A stretch of DNA of 33,032 nucleotides, from assembly GCA_020440825.1 (NCBI GenBank), contig JAGRNJ010000034.1:1-33032 (forward strand), read 5' to 3'. The notes under the pieces are model-generated. The model was given only the letters and a program-made list of their open reading frames with translations, searched no databases and was not told the origin of the DNA. The position numbers and the translations under genes are program-made. The stretch's first letter is position 1. Each line of letters opens with the position of its first letter. Below, one piece after another: positions 18,149 to 26,472 of this stretch. This DNA is from Leptospiraceae bacterium. Its GTDB lineage: Bacteria > Spirochaetota > Leptospiria > Turneriellales > Turneriellaceae.

Positions 18149-18792
18149 GCGGCAGATTTTTTGGGGATATCATAGCGTACAGAAACCACTGCACCCAAGG
18201 TATCTTCCGCATGATTTCGGGTAAGTTTGCCATCTTTTGTGTGCAGCATGATGACAACCGCATCTGAAATTCCGGTGACGATCTGCAGTCCGCGGCCAAA
18301 CTTCTGGTGTTCAGTCAATTTACCCTGGAAAGGAATCTTAAGCTTGGTGCTGCCCCGATATACACGCAGACTCTCCATAAAGTCTTCGAGACTTTCCCCA
18401 TCGGGAACCCGGTTTTGCACTTCGGGTAATGAGAACCCTCCGCCATAGTCCAGTACACTGATGATAACATGATCATCTGAAATGCGGTACCTTAACATAA
18501 TGCTTTCAGACCCGTCTTTCTCATAGGTTGCTGCGATACCATTGCTCACCAGTTCATCGGCAATCAGTGATATTTCAAAAGCCTGTTCTTCTTTAAGTTT
18601 ACGGGCAACACATTTTCTTTCTATAAAATCTCTAACCATTGAGACAGCAGCTAAATCACAGGGAATGAAACAGATTCCTTCTTCCCTTCCGTGGGAGTCA
18701 ATACGGGATGTCTGAATAAACGAGGATTCATCGGAACCCGGCCATTCAAAAAAGAAAACATCTCTGTAATCTGTTGTAGTATTGTGTTTCAA
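18145..18792 (-). CDS. RsbW-like ATP-binding regulatory protein (HATPase, anti-sigma/serine kinase type)
   Basis: A 215-residue protein with a GHKL ATPase domain of the small RsbW/SpoIIAB class. The N box is ISLIADELVSNGIAA (about 77-91), the G1 box LDYGGGF (about 115-121) and the G2 box KFGRGLQIVT (about 163-172). There is no membrane segment. Such proteins bind sigma factors and/or phosphorylate STAS antagonists, or serve in partner-switching modules; neither partner is in this window. The N-terminal 55 residues (KHNTTTDYRDVFFFEWPGS) lie before the domain and are not recognised. The start is TTG, supported by an AAGGAGG site 10 bases upstream. It lies 26 bases after gltX and overlaps trmB, so stress-type signalling may be tied to this operon. 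Confidence 0.75.
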   Translation of the reverse strand: MKHNTTTDYRDVFFFEWPGSDESSFIQTSRIDSHGREEGICFIPCDLAAVSMVRDFIERKCVARKLKEEQAFEISLIADELVSNGIAATYEKDGSESIMLRYRISDDHVIISVLDYGGGFSLPEVQNRVPDGESLEDFMESLRVYRGSTKLKIPFQGKLTEHQKFGRGLQIVTGISDAVVIMLHTKDGKLTRNHAEDTLGAVVSVRYDIPKKSAA

Positions 18793-18802
18793 TTTCTGCC
18801 TG

Positions 18803-18810
18803 CCTCCTTA
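18803..18810 (-). promoter_or_regulatory. Ribosome-binding site that fixes a TTG start
   Basis: On the minus strand TAAGGAGG lies 10 bases before the TTG at 18792. No in-frame ATG is available for another 50 codons, so this site decides the start of the RsbW-like gene. Confidence 0.75.
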
Positions 18811-18818
18811 ATGTTTTT

Positions 18819-20390
18819 CTATAATTTTTCTGCGGTTTCAATCGTGCGGGTTAAACGCTCAATTACTCTTTCTTTTCCCAGCAGTACAAGATACACCGGT
18901 AATTCAAGCCCTTCTGTTCGTCCTGTTGCTGCAACCCGCAAATTCATGAACAGGTTTTTGCCTTTTGCCCCTATTGTTTTACCTGCTGTATTCATATACT
19001 CTTTATAGTCATCCTGGGTAATTTCTTCATTTCCCTTTGTTTGTATTAGACGTAAGAACTCTTTTGCCAGCGACAAAAAAAGTTCATGTTTTACCCATTC
19101 CATCGCGGCATCATTCCAAGTCTTGCCGGGGTCAAAACTGGTATAAAAGTCGGGCAGATAGCGTCGAATCTGCATATAATAATCCAGATATACTCTCAAA
19201 GAGAGCAATACCGAACGAAGCCGTTCATCCTTAGCGTGCACTTCATTTTCAGGAACAACCCCCACCTCTTTGACAAAGGGCAGAATATCAGTAATAAACT
19301 GTTCTTCGTCTAATGCCCGAATATGCCGGTTTGAGAGCCAGTTCATTTTTGATTTGGCAAACAGATACGGTTCCAGTTCAACTGCCGAGAGGCCGGATAA
19401 TTCTGCATTTTCTGTTTTTGAGAGATCAAAAACATCGAACATTGAAGGGCTTTTATTACAGCGCGAGACATCAAAGATTTTCTCGAGCTCAGCCACGCTT
19501 TTATATTCTTCTCCGTCGGGAGTAGACCAGCCGAGCAATGCCATGTAATTGATGAATGCCGATGCGGGATACCCCAACTCACGAAACGCTGTGATGGCGG
19601 TCGCACCATGGCGCTTTGATAATTTTTTGTGATCACTGCCGACAATTTCACTGACGTGGGCCCAGGCCGGTTCTGCCCAGCCAAACGCATTATAGATCAT
19701 GATCTGGCGGGGAGTATTGGACAGATGCCCGACTCCGCGAATCACATGAGTAATCTGCATTTCATGATCGTCAACGACGACGGCATAGTTATAAGAGGGA
19801 AAACCATCTGACTTCACAATGATAAAGTCACCAATCAAAGATGTATCGAAACGTACATTGCCCTGCACCATATCTTGTACAACCACCTCATTGGTGGTAT
19901 CATGAGTACGAAAACGGATGGCATAACTTAACCCGGAATCTAGCTTGGTCTGAATTTCATCATCAGACAGATTTCTACACTTACCGTCATATACGGGCGG
20001 CAGGCCCATCGCTTCGCGCTGGGCTTTTTTCTTTTCGAGTTCTTCCTGGGTACAGAAACAGCGAAATGCTTTTTTCTGGGTAACCAGGTCGGATGCATAA
20101 CGGTCATAAATTTCGCGGCGTTCCGATTGCCGGTAAGGCCCGTAAGGTCCCTGATTTTCAAGCTCTGGTCCCTCGTCCCACGACATACCCAGCCAGCGCA
20201 TTGAATCAAGAACCTGATGATAACTTTCTTCAGTCGAACGTGCCTGGTCAGTATCTTCAATGCGTAAAATGAATTTCCCGCCGCAGGTTTTGGCATATAA
20301 ATAATTGAACAGAGCAGTGCGGGCTCCGCCTACATGTAAATATCCGGTGGGAGACGGCGCAAACCGGGTGCGCACCGCAGGTTGAGGCAT
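18819..20390 (-). CDS. gltX: Glutamate--tRNA ligase
   Basis: A class I aminoacyl-tRNA synthetase that charges tRNA-Glu. The HIGH-type motif is APSPTGYLHVGGARTALFN near the start, the KMSKS-type motif is DHKKLSKRHG near 250, and a CFC...YDGKC cluster near 95-120 matches the zinc site of many bacterial GluRS. The length is 523 residues from the ATG at 20390; a GTG six codons upstream is possible but gives no family-conserved residues. The C-terminal anticodon-binding region is present (MFDVFDLSKTENAEL and on). It is the first gene of a four-gene operon that continues through the RsbW-like gene, trmB and the antiporter. If the organism lacks GlnRS it may also charge tRNA-Gln, which this sequence cannot show. 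Confidence 0.96.
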   Translation of the reverse strand: MPQPAVRTRFAPSPTGYLHVGGARTALFNYLYAKTCGGKFILRIEDTDQARSTEESYHQVLDSMRWLGMSWDEGPELENQGPYGPYRQSERREIYDRYASDLVTQKKAFRCFCTQEELEKKKAQREAMGLPPVYDGKCRNLSDDEIQTKLDSGLSYAIRFRTHDTTNEVVVQDMVQGNVRFDTSLIGDFIIVKSDGFPSYNYAVVVDDHEMQITHVIRGVGHLSNTPRQIMIYNAFGWAEPAWAHVSEIVGSDHKKLSKRHGATAITAFRELGYPASAFINYMALLGWSTPDGEEYKSVAELEKIFDVSRCNKSPSMFDVFDLSKTENAELSGLSAVELEPYLFAKSKMNWLSNRHIRALDEEQFITDILPFVKEVGVVPENEVHAKDERLRSVLLSLRVYLDYYMQIRRYLPDFYTSFDPGKTWNDAAMEWVKHELFLSLAKEFLRLIQTKGNEEITQDDYKEYMNTAGKTIGAKGKNLFMNLRVAATGRTEGLELPVYLVLLGKERVIERLTRTIETAEKL

Positions 20391-20516
20391 CTTGACAGAT
20401 TTGTGCACCGCGATAAAGCGTCAAGGTCAATCGATCTCAAGTGTATAGATTCTAGTCAATTTTTCTGTGGCATTAACGCCGGGAAAACTCAAAAATAATG
20501 GACAAGAAAAATATTT

Positions 20517-20533
20517 ATGTACATTATGTACAT
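20517..20533. promoter_or_regulatory. Tandem TGTACA palindromes, likely Phd/VapC operator
   Basis: Two copies of the perfect 8-base palindrome ATGTACAT occur side by side (20517-20524 and 20526-20533), separated by one base and ending at the antitoxin ATG. The TGTACA core is the one described for autorepression by the Escherichia coli YefM-YoeB pair, whose antitoxin belongs to the same superfamily as this one. The centre-to-centre spacing here is 9 bases. Overlap with the translation start suggests that transcription begins within or right after it. Confidence 0.65.
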
Positions 20534-20830
20534 ATGATTACCGAATCTGTAGCGACTTCAAGGGCGAATATGAGTGCTTTGCTGAAGCAGGTGCAGGCAG
20601 GTGAAATCGTCGTGGTACTCGATCACGGCACCCCGGTTGCTCGAATCGAAGCTGTCTCTGAATGGCAAGAAGAGGGTTATGCTCTTATGGCAAAATCTCT
20701 GGTGAAATCGGGTGACCTTTTGCCAAAAAAGAAATCACTGGATGATTCTTTTTTTGATTTACCTATGAGTGATGACCAGGACGGCAGTGTGTTGAAAGCT
20801 TTGCTGGAAGAGCGTAGAGAAGGCAGATGA
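20534..20830 (+). CDS. Phd/YefM-family antitoxin
   Basis: A 98-residue antitoxin that should neutralise the following toxin and repress its own promoter. The N-terminal DNA-binding domain has the family pattern ESVATSRANMSALLKQVQAGE then IVVVLDHGTPVARIEAV, broken here only to keep it short; the acidic, Leu-containing tail (SLDDSFFDLPMS, then LKALLEERREGR) would wrap the toxin. I chose the ATG at 20534 because the alternative ATG at 20498 adds 12 residues encoded by the palindromic operator itself and lacking family similarity. The stop overlaps the toxin start by four bases (ATGA). No clear ribosome site precedes 20534, so the message may be leaderless. Confidence 0.85.
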   Translation: MITESVATSRANMSALLKQVQAGEIVVVLDHGTPVARIEAVSEWQEEGYALMAKSLVKSGDLLPKKKSLDDSFFDLPMSDDQDGSVLKALLEERREGR

Positions 20831-21255
20831 TCTTCTGGGACAGTTCTGCCATTGTTCCGTTGCTGGTGCGCGAGCCAAATACCTCTCAAGCAGAAGATTA
20901 TCTGAAGTCAGACACAGATATCCTGGTCTGGTTTTTAACAGAACTCGAAGCAACCTCTGCAATAAACCGGCGCTTGCGATCGGGCGAAATAAATTTCGGT
21001 CATTTTCGTGCTGCAGAAGCAAGACTCAAGCGACTTGCAGATTCATGGGACCAGATCTTATTCACAAACAAACTGATGCAACTTTCGGCGCGGCTTTTAC
21101 GAACTCACCCCTTGCGTACGGCCGACTCTTTACAACTCGCCGCTGCTTTGGTAGCCGGTCGAACGAATCCTTCACAGGTCAGGTTTTACAGCTATTACGA
21201 GAAGCTCAACGAAGCCGCCGAACGTGAGGGGTTGACGGTTTTGATTTTGTGTTAG
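20827..21255 (+). CDS. vapC: VapC-type PIN-domain toxin
   Basis: A 142-residue PIN-domain protein, in this family an RNase that cuts tRNA or rRNA. Three of the usual acidic metal ligands are visible: D5 (FWDSSAIVPLL), E41 (TELEATSAINRR) and D100 (LRTADSLQLAAAL). The fourth position, normally Asp in an F-x-x-x-D-x-x-L pattern, appears to be Tyr124 (FYSYYEKL), which could lower activity. It overlaps the antitoxin gene in ATGA, the classic layout for a toxin-antitoxin pair. Phd-type antitoxins paired with VapC toxins are common, so the pair is not odd in itself. Confidence 0.85.
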   Translation: MIFWDSSAIVPLLVREPNTSQAEDYLKSDTDILVWFLTELEATSAINRRLRSGEINFGHFRAAEARLKRLADSWDQILFTNKLMQLSARLLRTHPLRTADSLQLAAALVAGRTNPSQVRFYSYYEKLNEAAEREGLTVLILC

Positions 21256-21273
21256 CGGCAGGCTATTAACAAT

Positions 21274-21295
21274 CCGTAGAGGCGAGCCCCTACGG
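21274..21295. repeat. Short palindromic (REP-like) repeat
   Basis: An imperfect inverted repeat, CCGTAGAGG and CCCCTACGG with a four-base loop, lies between the convergent vapC and res genes. The sequence resembles the GTAGGGGC-type interspersed palindromes seen in many bacterial genomes. There is no T-run, so it is not a standard terminator. Confidence 0.5.
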
Positions 21296-21373
21296 GTAAC
21301 ATGTACAGACTCTTATGAATCTAATTGGCTCTAAATTTCAACGTATAATTTAAATGACCTTGCTTTCTCTATG

Positions 21374-23878
21374 CTAAACAATCTCATTCAATCGTCTTTC
21401 CCATTCATCTGTATACAGAAGTTCATAGTGAAGGGCATAGTCATTGAGGGTCATTTCGAGTTCGCTCCATTTGACTTCACGGGAAAGTTCGTTACAGAGT
21501 TCTAAAACTTTTGACTTATAATCAGTATCTTCATTTTTGAGGTGTATGCCTTTTGTTTCAATCACAAATACTTTGTTAAAGTTGCTCACTTTGGTTTTTA
21601 GATTACCCTCTGCCTCTTTTGTAGCAAAAACAAAATCAGGATAAATCTTGTTTGGCTTCCAACCTTGTATCGAGTAATCTTTTCGGGCCATATTGCGATA
21701 CCAAAACAACACCTTCTCTTGTGAGTCAAGATACCAGGCCACTTTTTGTTCTTCTGTATTTAAATCTGTTTCAGGGATGGTATCAAAAAGGCTGCGTTGC
21801 AAGTATTCGCCATTTTTACGATTTAACTTGCGAATGTTCTTTGGCACTTGTTGTTTACCGGGAAGCATAAAGCCCATATCTTGCCCTGCGATAAAAAACT
21901 TGAGCTCACCTTTATGGATCATTTTACGAAATACCTTTTCTGCCAATTCCTCTTCATTTGCAAGCAGGTATTTTCGCAGCTCTTCAATAATAAAAATGAA
22001 GTTATTCTTTACTTTTTTAGTACTATGATTGGCTAAGAAACCTTCTAACGCCTTATTGCCGAGTTCATAGGCCTGCCATGGGTTAGCCACAATATCACTC
22101 AATTGACGGGTTAAAAAAACCGGGTCAAGTTCTATGGAACCATTGCGGATAGTTCTCGTCGCATGTTGCTCTACAATAGACTGTATGTTATCAGATTGTT
22201 TAATTTTTGAATGAGTGTCTTTTAACTCAAGATCGCTTAATGATAAATTCAAAAACTCTGTGAGGTCAACCTGTGACCAATCTATTTTTCGGCGTATATC
22301 CCGTTCATAGCTCAAAAGCCGCCAGTTCTTTTCTTTTACCACGAAAAAGGGCAGGATAAATTTCTTGATAACATCTTTAAATTCTTTGCGAATGCCTATC
22401 TCGGTTGTTTCCGTAACTGTTTTCTCTTTGGCATCAGCTACTACCCGACCGGCTAGATCACCCAAGCCCTCTAAACCAAAACCTTTACGAATGTCTTGCA
22501 ATAACGTATTGGCATTCTGGTTGTAGCAAAAAACATAACTCTCATCAAGTTCCGGTATTTTGGTTTTTCTGGCAAAGGGTTGCCGCAAGATTCGCCCGAC
22601 TAACTGTGTGAGCGCGTTTTTTGAGCCGGGGTTGGTTAAAATGGTGAGCACATAAGCAAAGGGGCAGTCCCAACCTTCCTGTAAGGCGTATTTTGTAATT
22701 ATGTAACGTATTTGACAGTTTTCGGAAAGCAATCCGCCTACGTCATCAACATCTTTTAATTCATCTTTTTCACTCGTTTTTACAGCAATCTGTTCGGGAG
22801 CTATACCCAATTTCTTGATAAGTGCATCGCGCACGTCTTCCGCATGAATATTTTTACCATCTCGCTGGTCTTTGCCGGTTGACTCAACCTGAATGAGACA
22901 AATAGGTCGAATGTACCGGCCCGAAGTGGCCGCGTACGCAGTGGTTTTTTCTTCTAAAAAGTTACGGTGGTTTACTGACGAACGCAAAACGTCAAGCCAC
23001 TCTTTCGATGATTTATTTATGACGTTCAGATCAAGTTTGATCATTTCTTCATCGTTCAACTCTTTGCCGTAAATATTTACCAGAACATTGGCATTGGGTG
23101 CGGGGGTGGCCGAGAGCTCTACGATCATTGAGGGGTTAAACCCGCGCAAAGTACCCTGTGCATTTTCACTGTAAGCCTTATGACCTTCATCTAAAATGAT
23201 CACCGGATTTAAGGTACGCAAGGTATTACCCAAAGAAGTCTTTACCAGCCGCCCCCAGAACCCACCTTCATTTTCAAAAGTATCAAGGTTGGGAATTTGA
23301 CTTAGAAGCTCTTCATGATCTTTAATAGCATCTTCTGGCGGGAAAAATTCGGTAAAACCGCCACTATCGCGAAACATTCTTAATGTTTCTTTGTTTTGGC
23401 GGGCCGCTGATGGTAGCATTAATAACAGCACTGCCAGGTTTTCTGCAATATCGCCGGGGGTGAATTTATCGGTTTTTTCAAGTATCAAGGTGCGCCCGCC
23501 TGATGCCAGATCAAGGTGTTGGCGGTACGGGTGGCCCTTGTCTCGCAAGGTCTGTAAGGTTTGGCGGTAAATCTGCGTTGTAGGAACAATCCACAAGACA
23601 AGGCCGGTTGCTTTACGGCGGTATTTTTGGTTTATTAGATCGATGGTCTTAACAGCCAGCAGGGTTTTACCCCCACCGGTGGGAATCTTGAGACAGAAAT
23701 TGGGTAAGTCCCGCCCCATACCATCTTGCTTCTCTAAATATTTTGCCATGAGACCGCATTCTGACCAGGCATCAAGAGCGGCATGTTTATGATTGCCGTT
23801 GTCGTGCTCTTTGCGCAGGGCTTCAAGATACTGCTTTATTTGATCAAGTGTGCGTTTTTGGTATTCTTTTAAGTTCAT
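21374..23878 (-). CDS. res: Type III restriction enzyme, Res subunit (helicase-nuclease)
   Basis: Res translocates and cuts DNA when two unmodified sites are met by Mod-Res complexes. The 834-residue protein has a superfamily 2 helicase core: PTGGGKT at 66-72, ILDEGHKAYS for motif II, ELSATPAPN for motif III, ITKYALQEGWDCP and TQLVGRILRQPFAR for motifs V and VI. The C-terminal nuclease of the PD-(D/E)xK type has P747-D748 and E774-T-K776. All catalytic residues are present, so it should be active. It overlaps mod by four bases (ATGA). It is somewhat shorter than EcoP15I Res (about 970 residues) and closer to the compact type III form common in genomes. Confidence 0.93.
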   Translation of the reverse strand: MNLKEYQKRTLDQIKQYLEALRKEHDNGNHKHAALDAWSECGLMAKYLEKQDGMGRDLPNFCLKIPTGGGKTLLAVKTIDLINQKYRRKATGLVLWIVPTTQIYRQTLQTLRDKGHPYRQHLDLASGGRTLILEKTDKFTPGDIAENLAVLLLMLPSAARQNKETLRMFRDSGGFTEFFPPEDAIKDHEELLSQIPNLDTFENEGGFWGRLVKTSLGNTLRTLNPVIILDEGHKAYSENAQGTLRGFNPSMIVELSATPAPNANVLVNIYGKELNDEEMIKLDLNVINKSSKEWLDVLRSSVNHRNFLEEKTTAYAATSGRYIRPICLIQVESTGKDQRDGKNIHAEDVRDALIKKLGIAPEQIAVKTSEKDELKDVDDVGGLLSENCQIRYIITKYALQEGWDCPFAYVLTILTNPGSKNALTQLVGRILRQPFARKTKIPELDESYVFCYNQNANTLLQDIRKGFGLEGLGDLAGRVVADAKEKTVTETTEIGIRKEFKDVIKKFILPFFVVKEKNWRLLSYERDIRRKIDWSQVDLTEFLNLSLSDLELKDTHSKIKQSDNIQSIVEQHATRTIRNGSIELDPVFLTRQLSDIVANPWQAYELGNKALEGFLANHSTKKVKNNFIFIIEELRKYLLANEEELAEKVFRKMIHKGELKFFIAGQDMGFMLPGKQQVPKNIRKLNRKNGEYLQRSLFDTIPETDLNTEEQKVAWYLDSQEKVLFWYRNMARKDYSIQGWKPNKIYPDFVFATKEAEGNLKTKVSNFNKVFVIETKGIHLKNEDTDYKSKVLELCNELSREVKWSELEMTLNDYALHYELLYTDEWERRLNEIV

Positions 23879-25548
23879 TTTGTTTCAGCAAAACGATAAA
23901 TTTCAAAAGGCAACTGCGAGAAATCAACCCCGTATTCATCAAGCCAATCTTGCTCAACATATTTTGTCGGTGCGAAAATTAGGCGGCGTTTTTTATAGTT
24001 TTTCCCGAGTTTTTCAAGGTCTTCTAAATTTAGCGCAGTTTGTTTCAGATATTCAATATCTGGTTTGTAGAAAAGATAAACGTCCCACTTTTTTGTTTGG
24101 CCTATATAGTGCTTTTTCTCATCTATTTTTCTCTCGTCAAATTCTTCACCTGTTGCCGTATAGAAAACATAACGAGCCAGCTCGGCATAGGTAGGCATGT
24201 TTTTGCCTTGCAGAATATTTTCCATAGTGATGGGTTTGCCCAATTCAAAATAGGAAAATGTTGGTTGAACCACAGAGGTCACGGAGTGCACAGAGGAAGA
24301 TTCGGAAGCACTACCTTTCTTTTTTTTCTTACTCTCTGTGGTCTTTGTGCTCTCTGTGGTTAATTTCTTTATAACTCTACGCACCCGTTCAGCAGTGATA
24401 GTGTCTGCATAGTCTTCACATTCAATGAGGATGAATTTTCGATTGCCACCATCTTCTTTGTTAAGCTGTAATACTGCATGGGCAGTGGTTCCTGAGCCAG
24501 CGAAAGAATCAAGGATGATGGAATCATTCGGCACAGAATGCTTAAGAATATATTTAAGTAGCGATAAAGGTTTTGAATATTGAAAATCTTTGTCAGGTAT
24601 TATTTGCTGTAATAATTTAGTTGATTCTGAGTTAAGGCCGACATCCGAAATCAGAATTGAAGAAATCGGGTTTATATTGGATTTTAAATCATTTTTATAT
24701 CTTTTAAACATTGGCTTTTTTTTGCTATCCTTCGGAAAAACTATTCGCTTTTCCGAGATTAATTTAGCCATCGTTTCTGGGGCCCAAGCCCATACCCTGT
24801 TAGGATTAGCTGGAAATATATTCCCTGTTTCCGGATCAACTAAGTCGTAAAACTGATTTGGTCGTTGCTCTTTTGTCATGCCTACAGTTGGATTGTCATG
24901 CATCCAAGCACCGCGAGGATCATTGTCAGGATTTGAGTAATTTTTATAATCTTTTTCTTTGCCTAAGAAAACGGGATCGCCTTTACCATATGTAATTACA
25001 TATTCATGATCAGTTGAAATATTTTTCTCATCCAGAGATGATGATGTACGACGTTGCCACAAAAATTGACATACAAATTTTTCTTCCCCAAAAACTTCAT
25101 CCATCAGCATTCTTAATCGATGCTGTTCATTATCATCAATACTAACAAAAATTACCCCGTCTTCAGCTAAAAGCTCCCGCAATAATTTCAGTCGTGGCAT
25201 CATCATACACAGCCACTTTTCATGTCGAGTTAGGTCTTCTTTATCGACCACTTTACCCAGCCACTCTTTTAACATGGGTGAGTTGACATTGTCATTATAG
25301 ACCCAATTTTCATTGCCCGTATTATACGGCGGGTCAATATAAATACATTTTACTTTACCCGCATAGGTGGGCAACAGGGCTTTTAAGGCTTTGAGATTAT
25401 CACCATGAATAATCAGGTTATCATGTAATGAGCAGTTACCACCTTTTTCGAGCACAGACTTGCTTTTTACGGGAATCAGCTCATGGTGCTCTACCGCCAG
25501 GTGATGATTCTGTACAAAACTCTTGCCCTTAAATTGCAATGTGGCCAT
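23875..25548 (-). CDS. mod: Type III DNA methyltransferase, Mod subunit
   Basis: Mod recognises the target site and methylates it, probably adenine N6. Motif IV DPPYNTG is at 72-78 and precedes motif I DSFAGSGTT (347-355), the beta-class order seen in type III enzymes. Residues 80-345 would include the target-recognition region. The stretch at about 396-427 is Ser/Thr/Lys/Glu-rich (TTESTKTTESKKKKK then SASESSS) and is encoded by a palindromic repeat element that has inserted without breaking the frame; it looks like a flexible linker before the C-terminal domain (TFSYFELGKPITMEN). The start is the ATG at 25548; no strong ribosome site is visible. Mod and Res overlap and are surely one operon. 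Confidence 0.92.
   Translation of the reverse strand: MATLQFKGKSFVQNHHLAVEHHELIPVKSKSVLEKGGNCSLHDNLIIHGDNLKALKALLPTYAGKVKCIYIDPPYNTGNENWVYNDNVNSPMLKEWLGKVVDKEDLTRHEKWLCMMMPRLKLLRELLAEDGVIFVSIDDNEQHRLRMLMDEVFGEEKFVCQFLWQRRTSSSLDEKNISTDHEYVITYGKGDPVFLGKEKDYKNYSNPDNDPRGAWMHDNPTVGMTKEQRPNQFYDLVDPETGNIFPANPNRVWAWAPETMAKLISEKRIVFPKDSKKKPMFKRYKNDLKSNINPISSILISDVGLNSESTKLLQQIIPDKDFQYSKPLSLLKYILKHSVPNDSIILDSFAGSGTTAHAVLQLNKEDGGNRKFILIECEDYADTITAERVRRVIKKLTTESTKTTESKKKKKGSASESSSVHSVTSVVQPTFSYFELGKPITMENILQGKNMPTYAELARYVFYTATGEEFDERKIDEKKHYIGQTKKWDVYLFYKPDIEYLKQTALNLEDLEKLGKNYKKRRLIFAPTKYVEQDWLDEYGVDFSQLPFEIYRFAETK
24268..24361. repeat. CACAGAG palindromic repeat element inside mod
   Basis: The ends are a perfect 10-base inverted repeat, AACCACAGAG (24268-24277) and CTCTGTGGTT (24352-24361). 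Inside each arm CACAGAG recurs about 20 bases further in, giving an imperfect palindrome of about 94 bases. It resembles a widespread interspersed repeat in many bacteria whose ends read as CACAGAG tandem units. It codes for the low-complexity segment of Mod. Confidence 0.7.
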
Positions 25549-25601
25549 GATTCGAGCTTAAAATGTGCGGTTGGGGTGTAAAGTGGGATTGGGGGTTGAT
25601 C

Positions 25602-26336
25602 TCAACTCCCTAGCCTCCCACCGGCATGATAAATAACACAGCCATTATCCAATTTCTTGTAAACCTTTTTAGGAAACTCAGGCACCATACGATCAAGTGG
25701 CTTGCCCACCACTACCACCGCATTGCGAATATTCCAGTAGTCAGTACCGATTAATCTAAATTGACCATCAGCAGAATTCATTTCGCCATCGGCCCAACCA
25801 TAATACGGGTTCAAATTTTGAACAAGGTTGGTGATTATATTCATTAATATTTTTTCATTGTGAATGTGATGCTTTTCTTGCCCACAGCATAAAACAAGGT
25901 AGTCATTACAGCTGACAGATATGTTGACATATTCTCCGAAAAGATCATTTTTTCGAACCCAGAAAAATAAACTCACCCGCTTGTATTCTCGAATTTCTTC
26001 ATCGGTCAGTTTGCTTAAGGCTCGCTTCGTAAATCTAAAACTGGCTTCAAAATTGACATCAACAAGTGGGAGCCGATTATATAGCGTAGGATTTTTTTGC
26101 CAATTTGCGATATCTCGACTGGCCAGAAATATAGCTTTTTTAAGATCTTGCTTTGTGACTTCTTGTTGATATCTAAAATGCCTATATGAGACTGTGGTAT
26201 CTTCTATTGTGCTTACTGTAACAGTTTTATATCTACATTCGCTCTTTAGAAGTGCATCAACACTGCTTTTAACGACCGTGAAGGCATCTGTATCTTTAAT
26301 ATTCTTAAAAAGGTTAATTCCAAAGTACATCCCCAT
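25602..26336 (-). CDS. Unrecognised 244-residue protein upstream of mod
   Basis: I do not recognise this protein. From the ATG at 26336 it is soluble with no signal peptide or membrane helix; Lys- and aromatic-rich, with mixed alpha/beta character. Local landmarks are MYFGINLFKNIKD at the start, VSLFFWVRKNDLFGEYVNI, an LVLCCGQEKHHIHNEK Cys/His cluster, LNPYYGWADGEMN and a C-terminal VIYHAGGRL. The style recalls small immunity or regulator proteins in polymorphic toxin and defence loci, but that is an impression. It lies 53 bases before mod on the same strand and downstream of the HNH-DUF3892 genes. A GTG at 26351 would add five residues. Confidence 0.6.
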   Translation of the reverse strand: MGMYFGINLFKNIKDTDAFTVVKSSVDALLKSECRYKTVTVSTIEDTTVSYRHFRYQQEVTKQDLKKAIFLASRDIANWQKNPTLYNRLPLVDVNFEASFRFTKRALSKLTDEEIREYKRVSLFFWVRKNDLFGEYVNISVSCNDYLVLCCGQEKHHIHNEKILMNIITNLVQNLNPYYGWADGEMNSADGQFRLIGTDYWNIRNAVVVVGKPLDRMVPEFPKKVYKKLDNGCVIYHAGGRLGS

Positions 26337-26472
26337 AATTTTGAACGGCACTTAACAATATGTCAATTAGTTTCATTTTGATAACTCTATAAACAACAAA
26401 GACTACTCAGTCAAGAACAAATCATAACCTGTTGGTTTTAAACATCACATGAAATATCTGTAAGTTTTCAAC

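Noticed and set aside
20498-20533. Earlier ATG (20498) for the antitoxin
   Set aside because: The added residues come from the palindromic operator and do not match Phd/YefM proteins; the family N terminus begins at 20534.
24268-24361. CRISPR repeat or microsatellite explanation for the CACAGAG unit
   Set aside because: Units are inverted, not regularly spaced direct repeats with unique spacers; a palindromic repeat element fits better.
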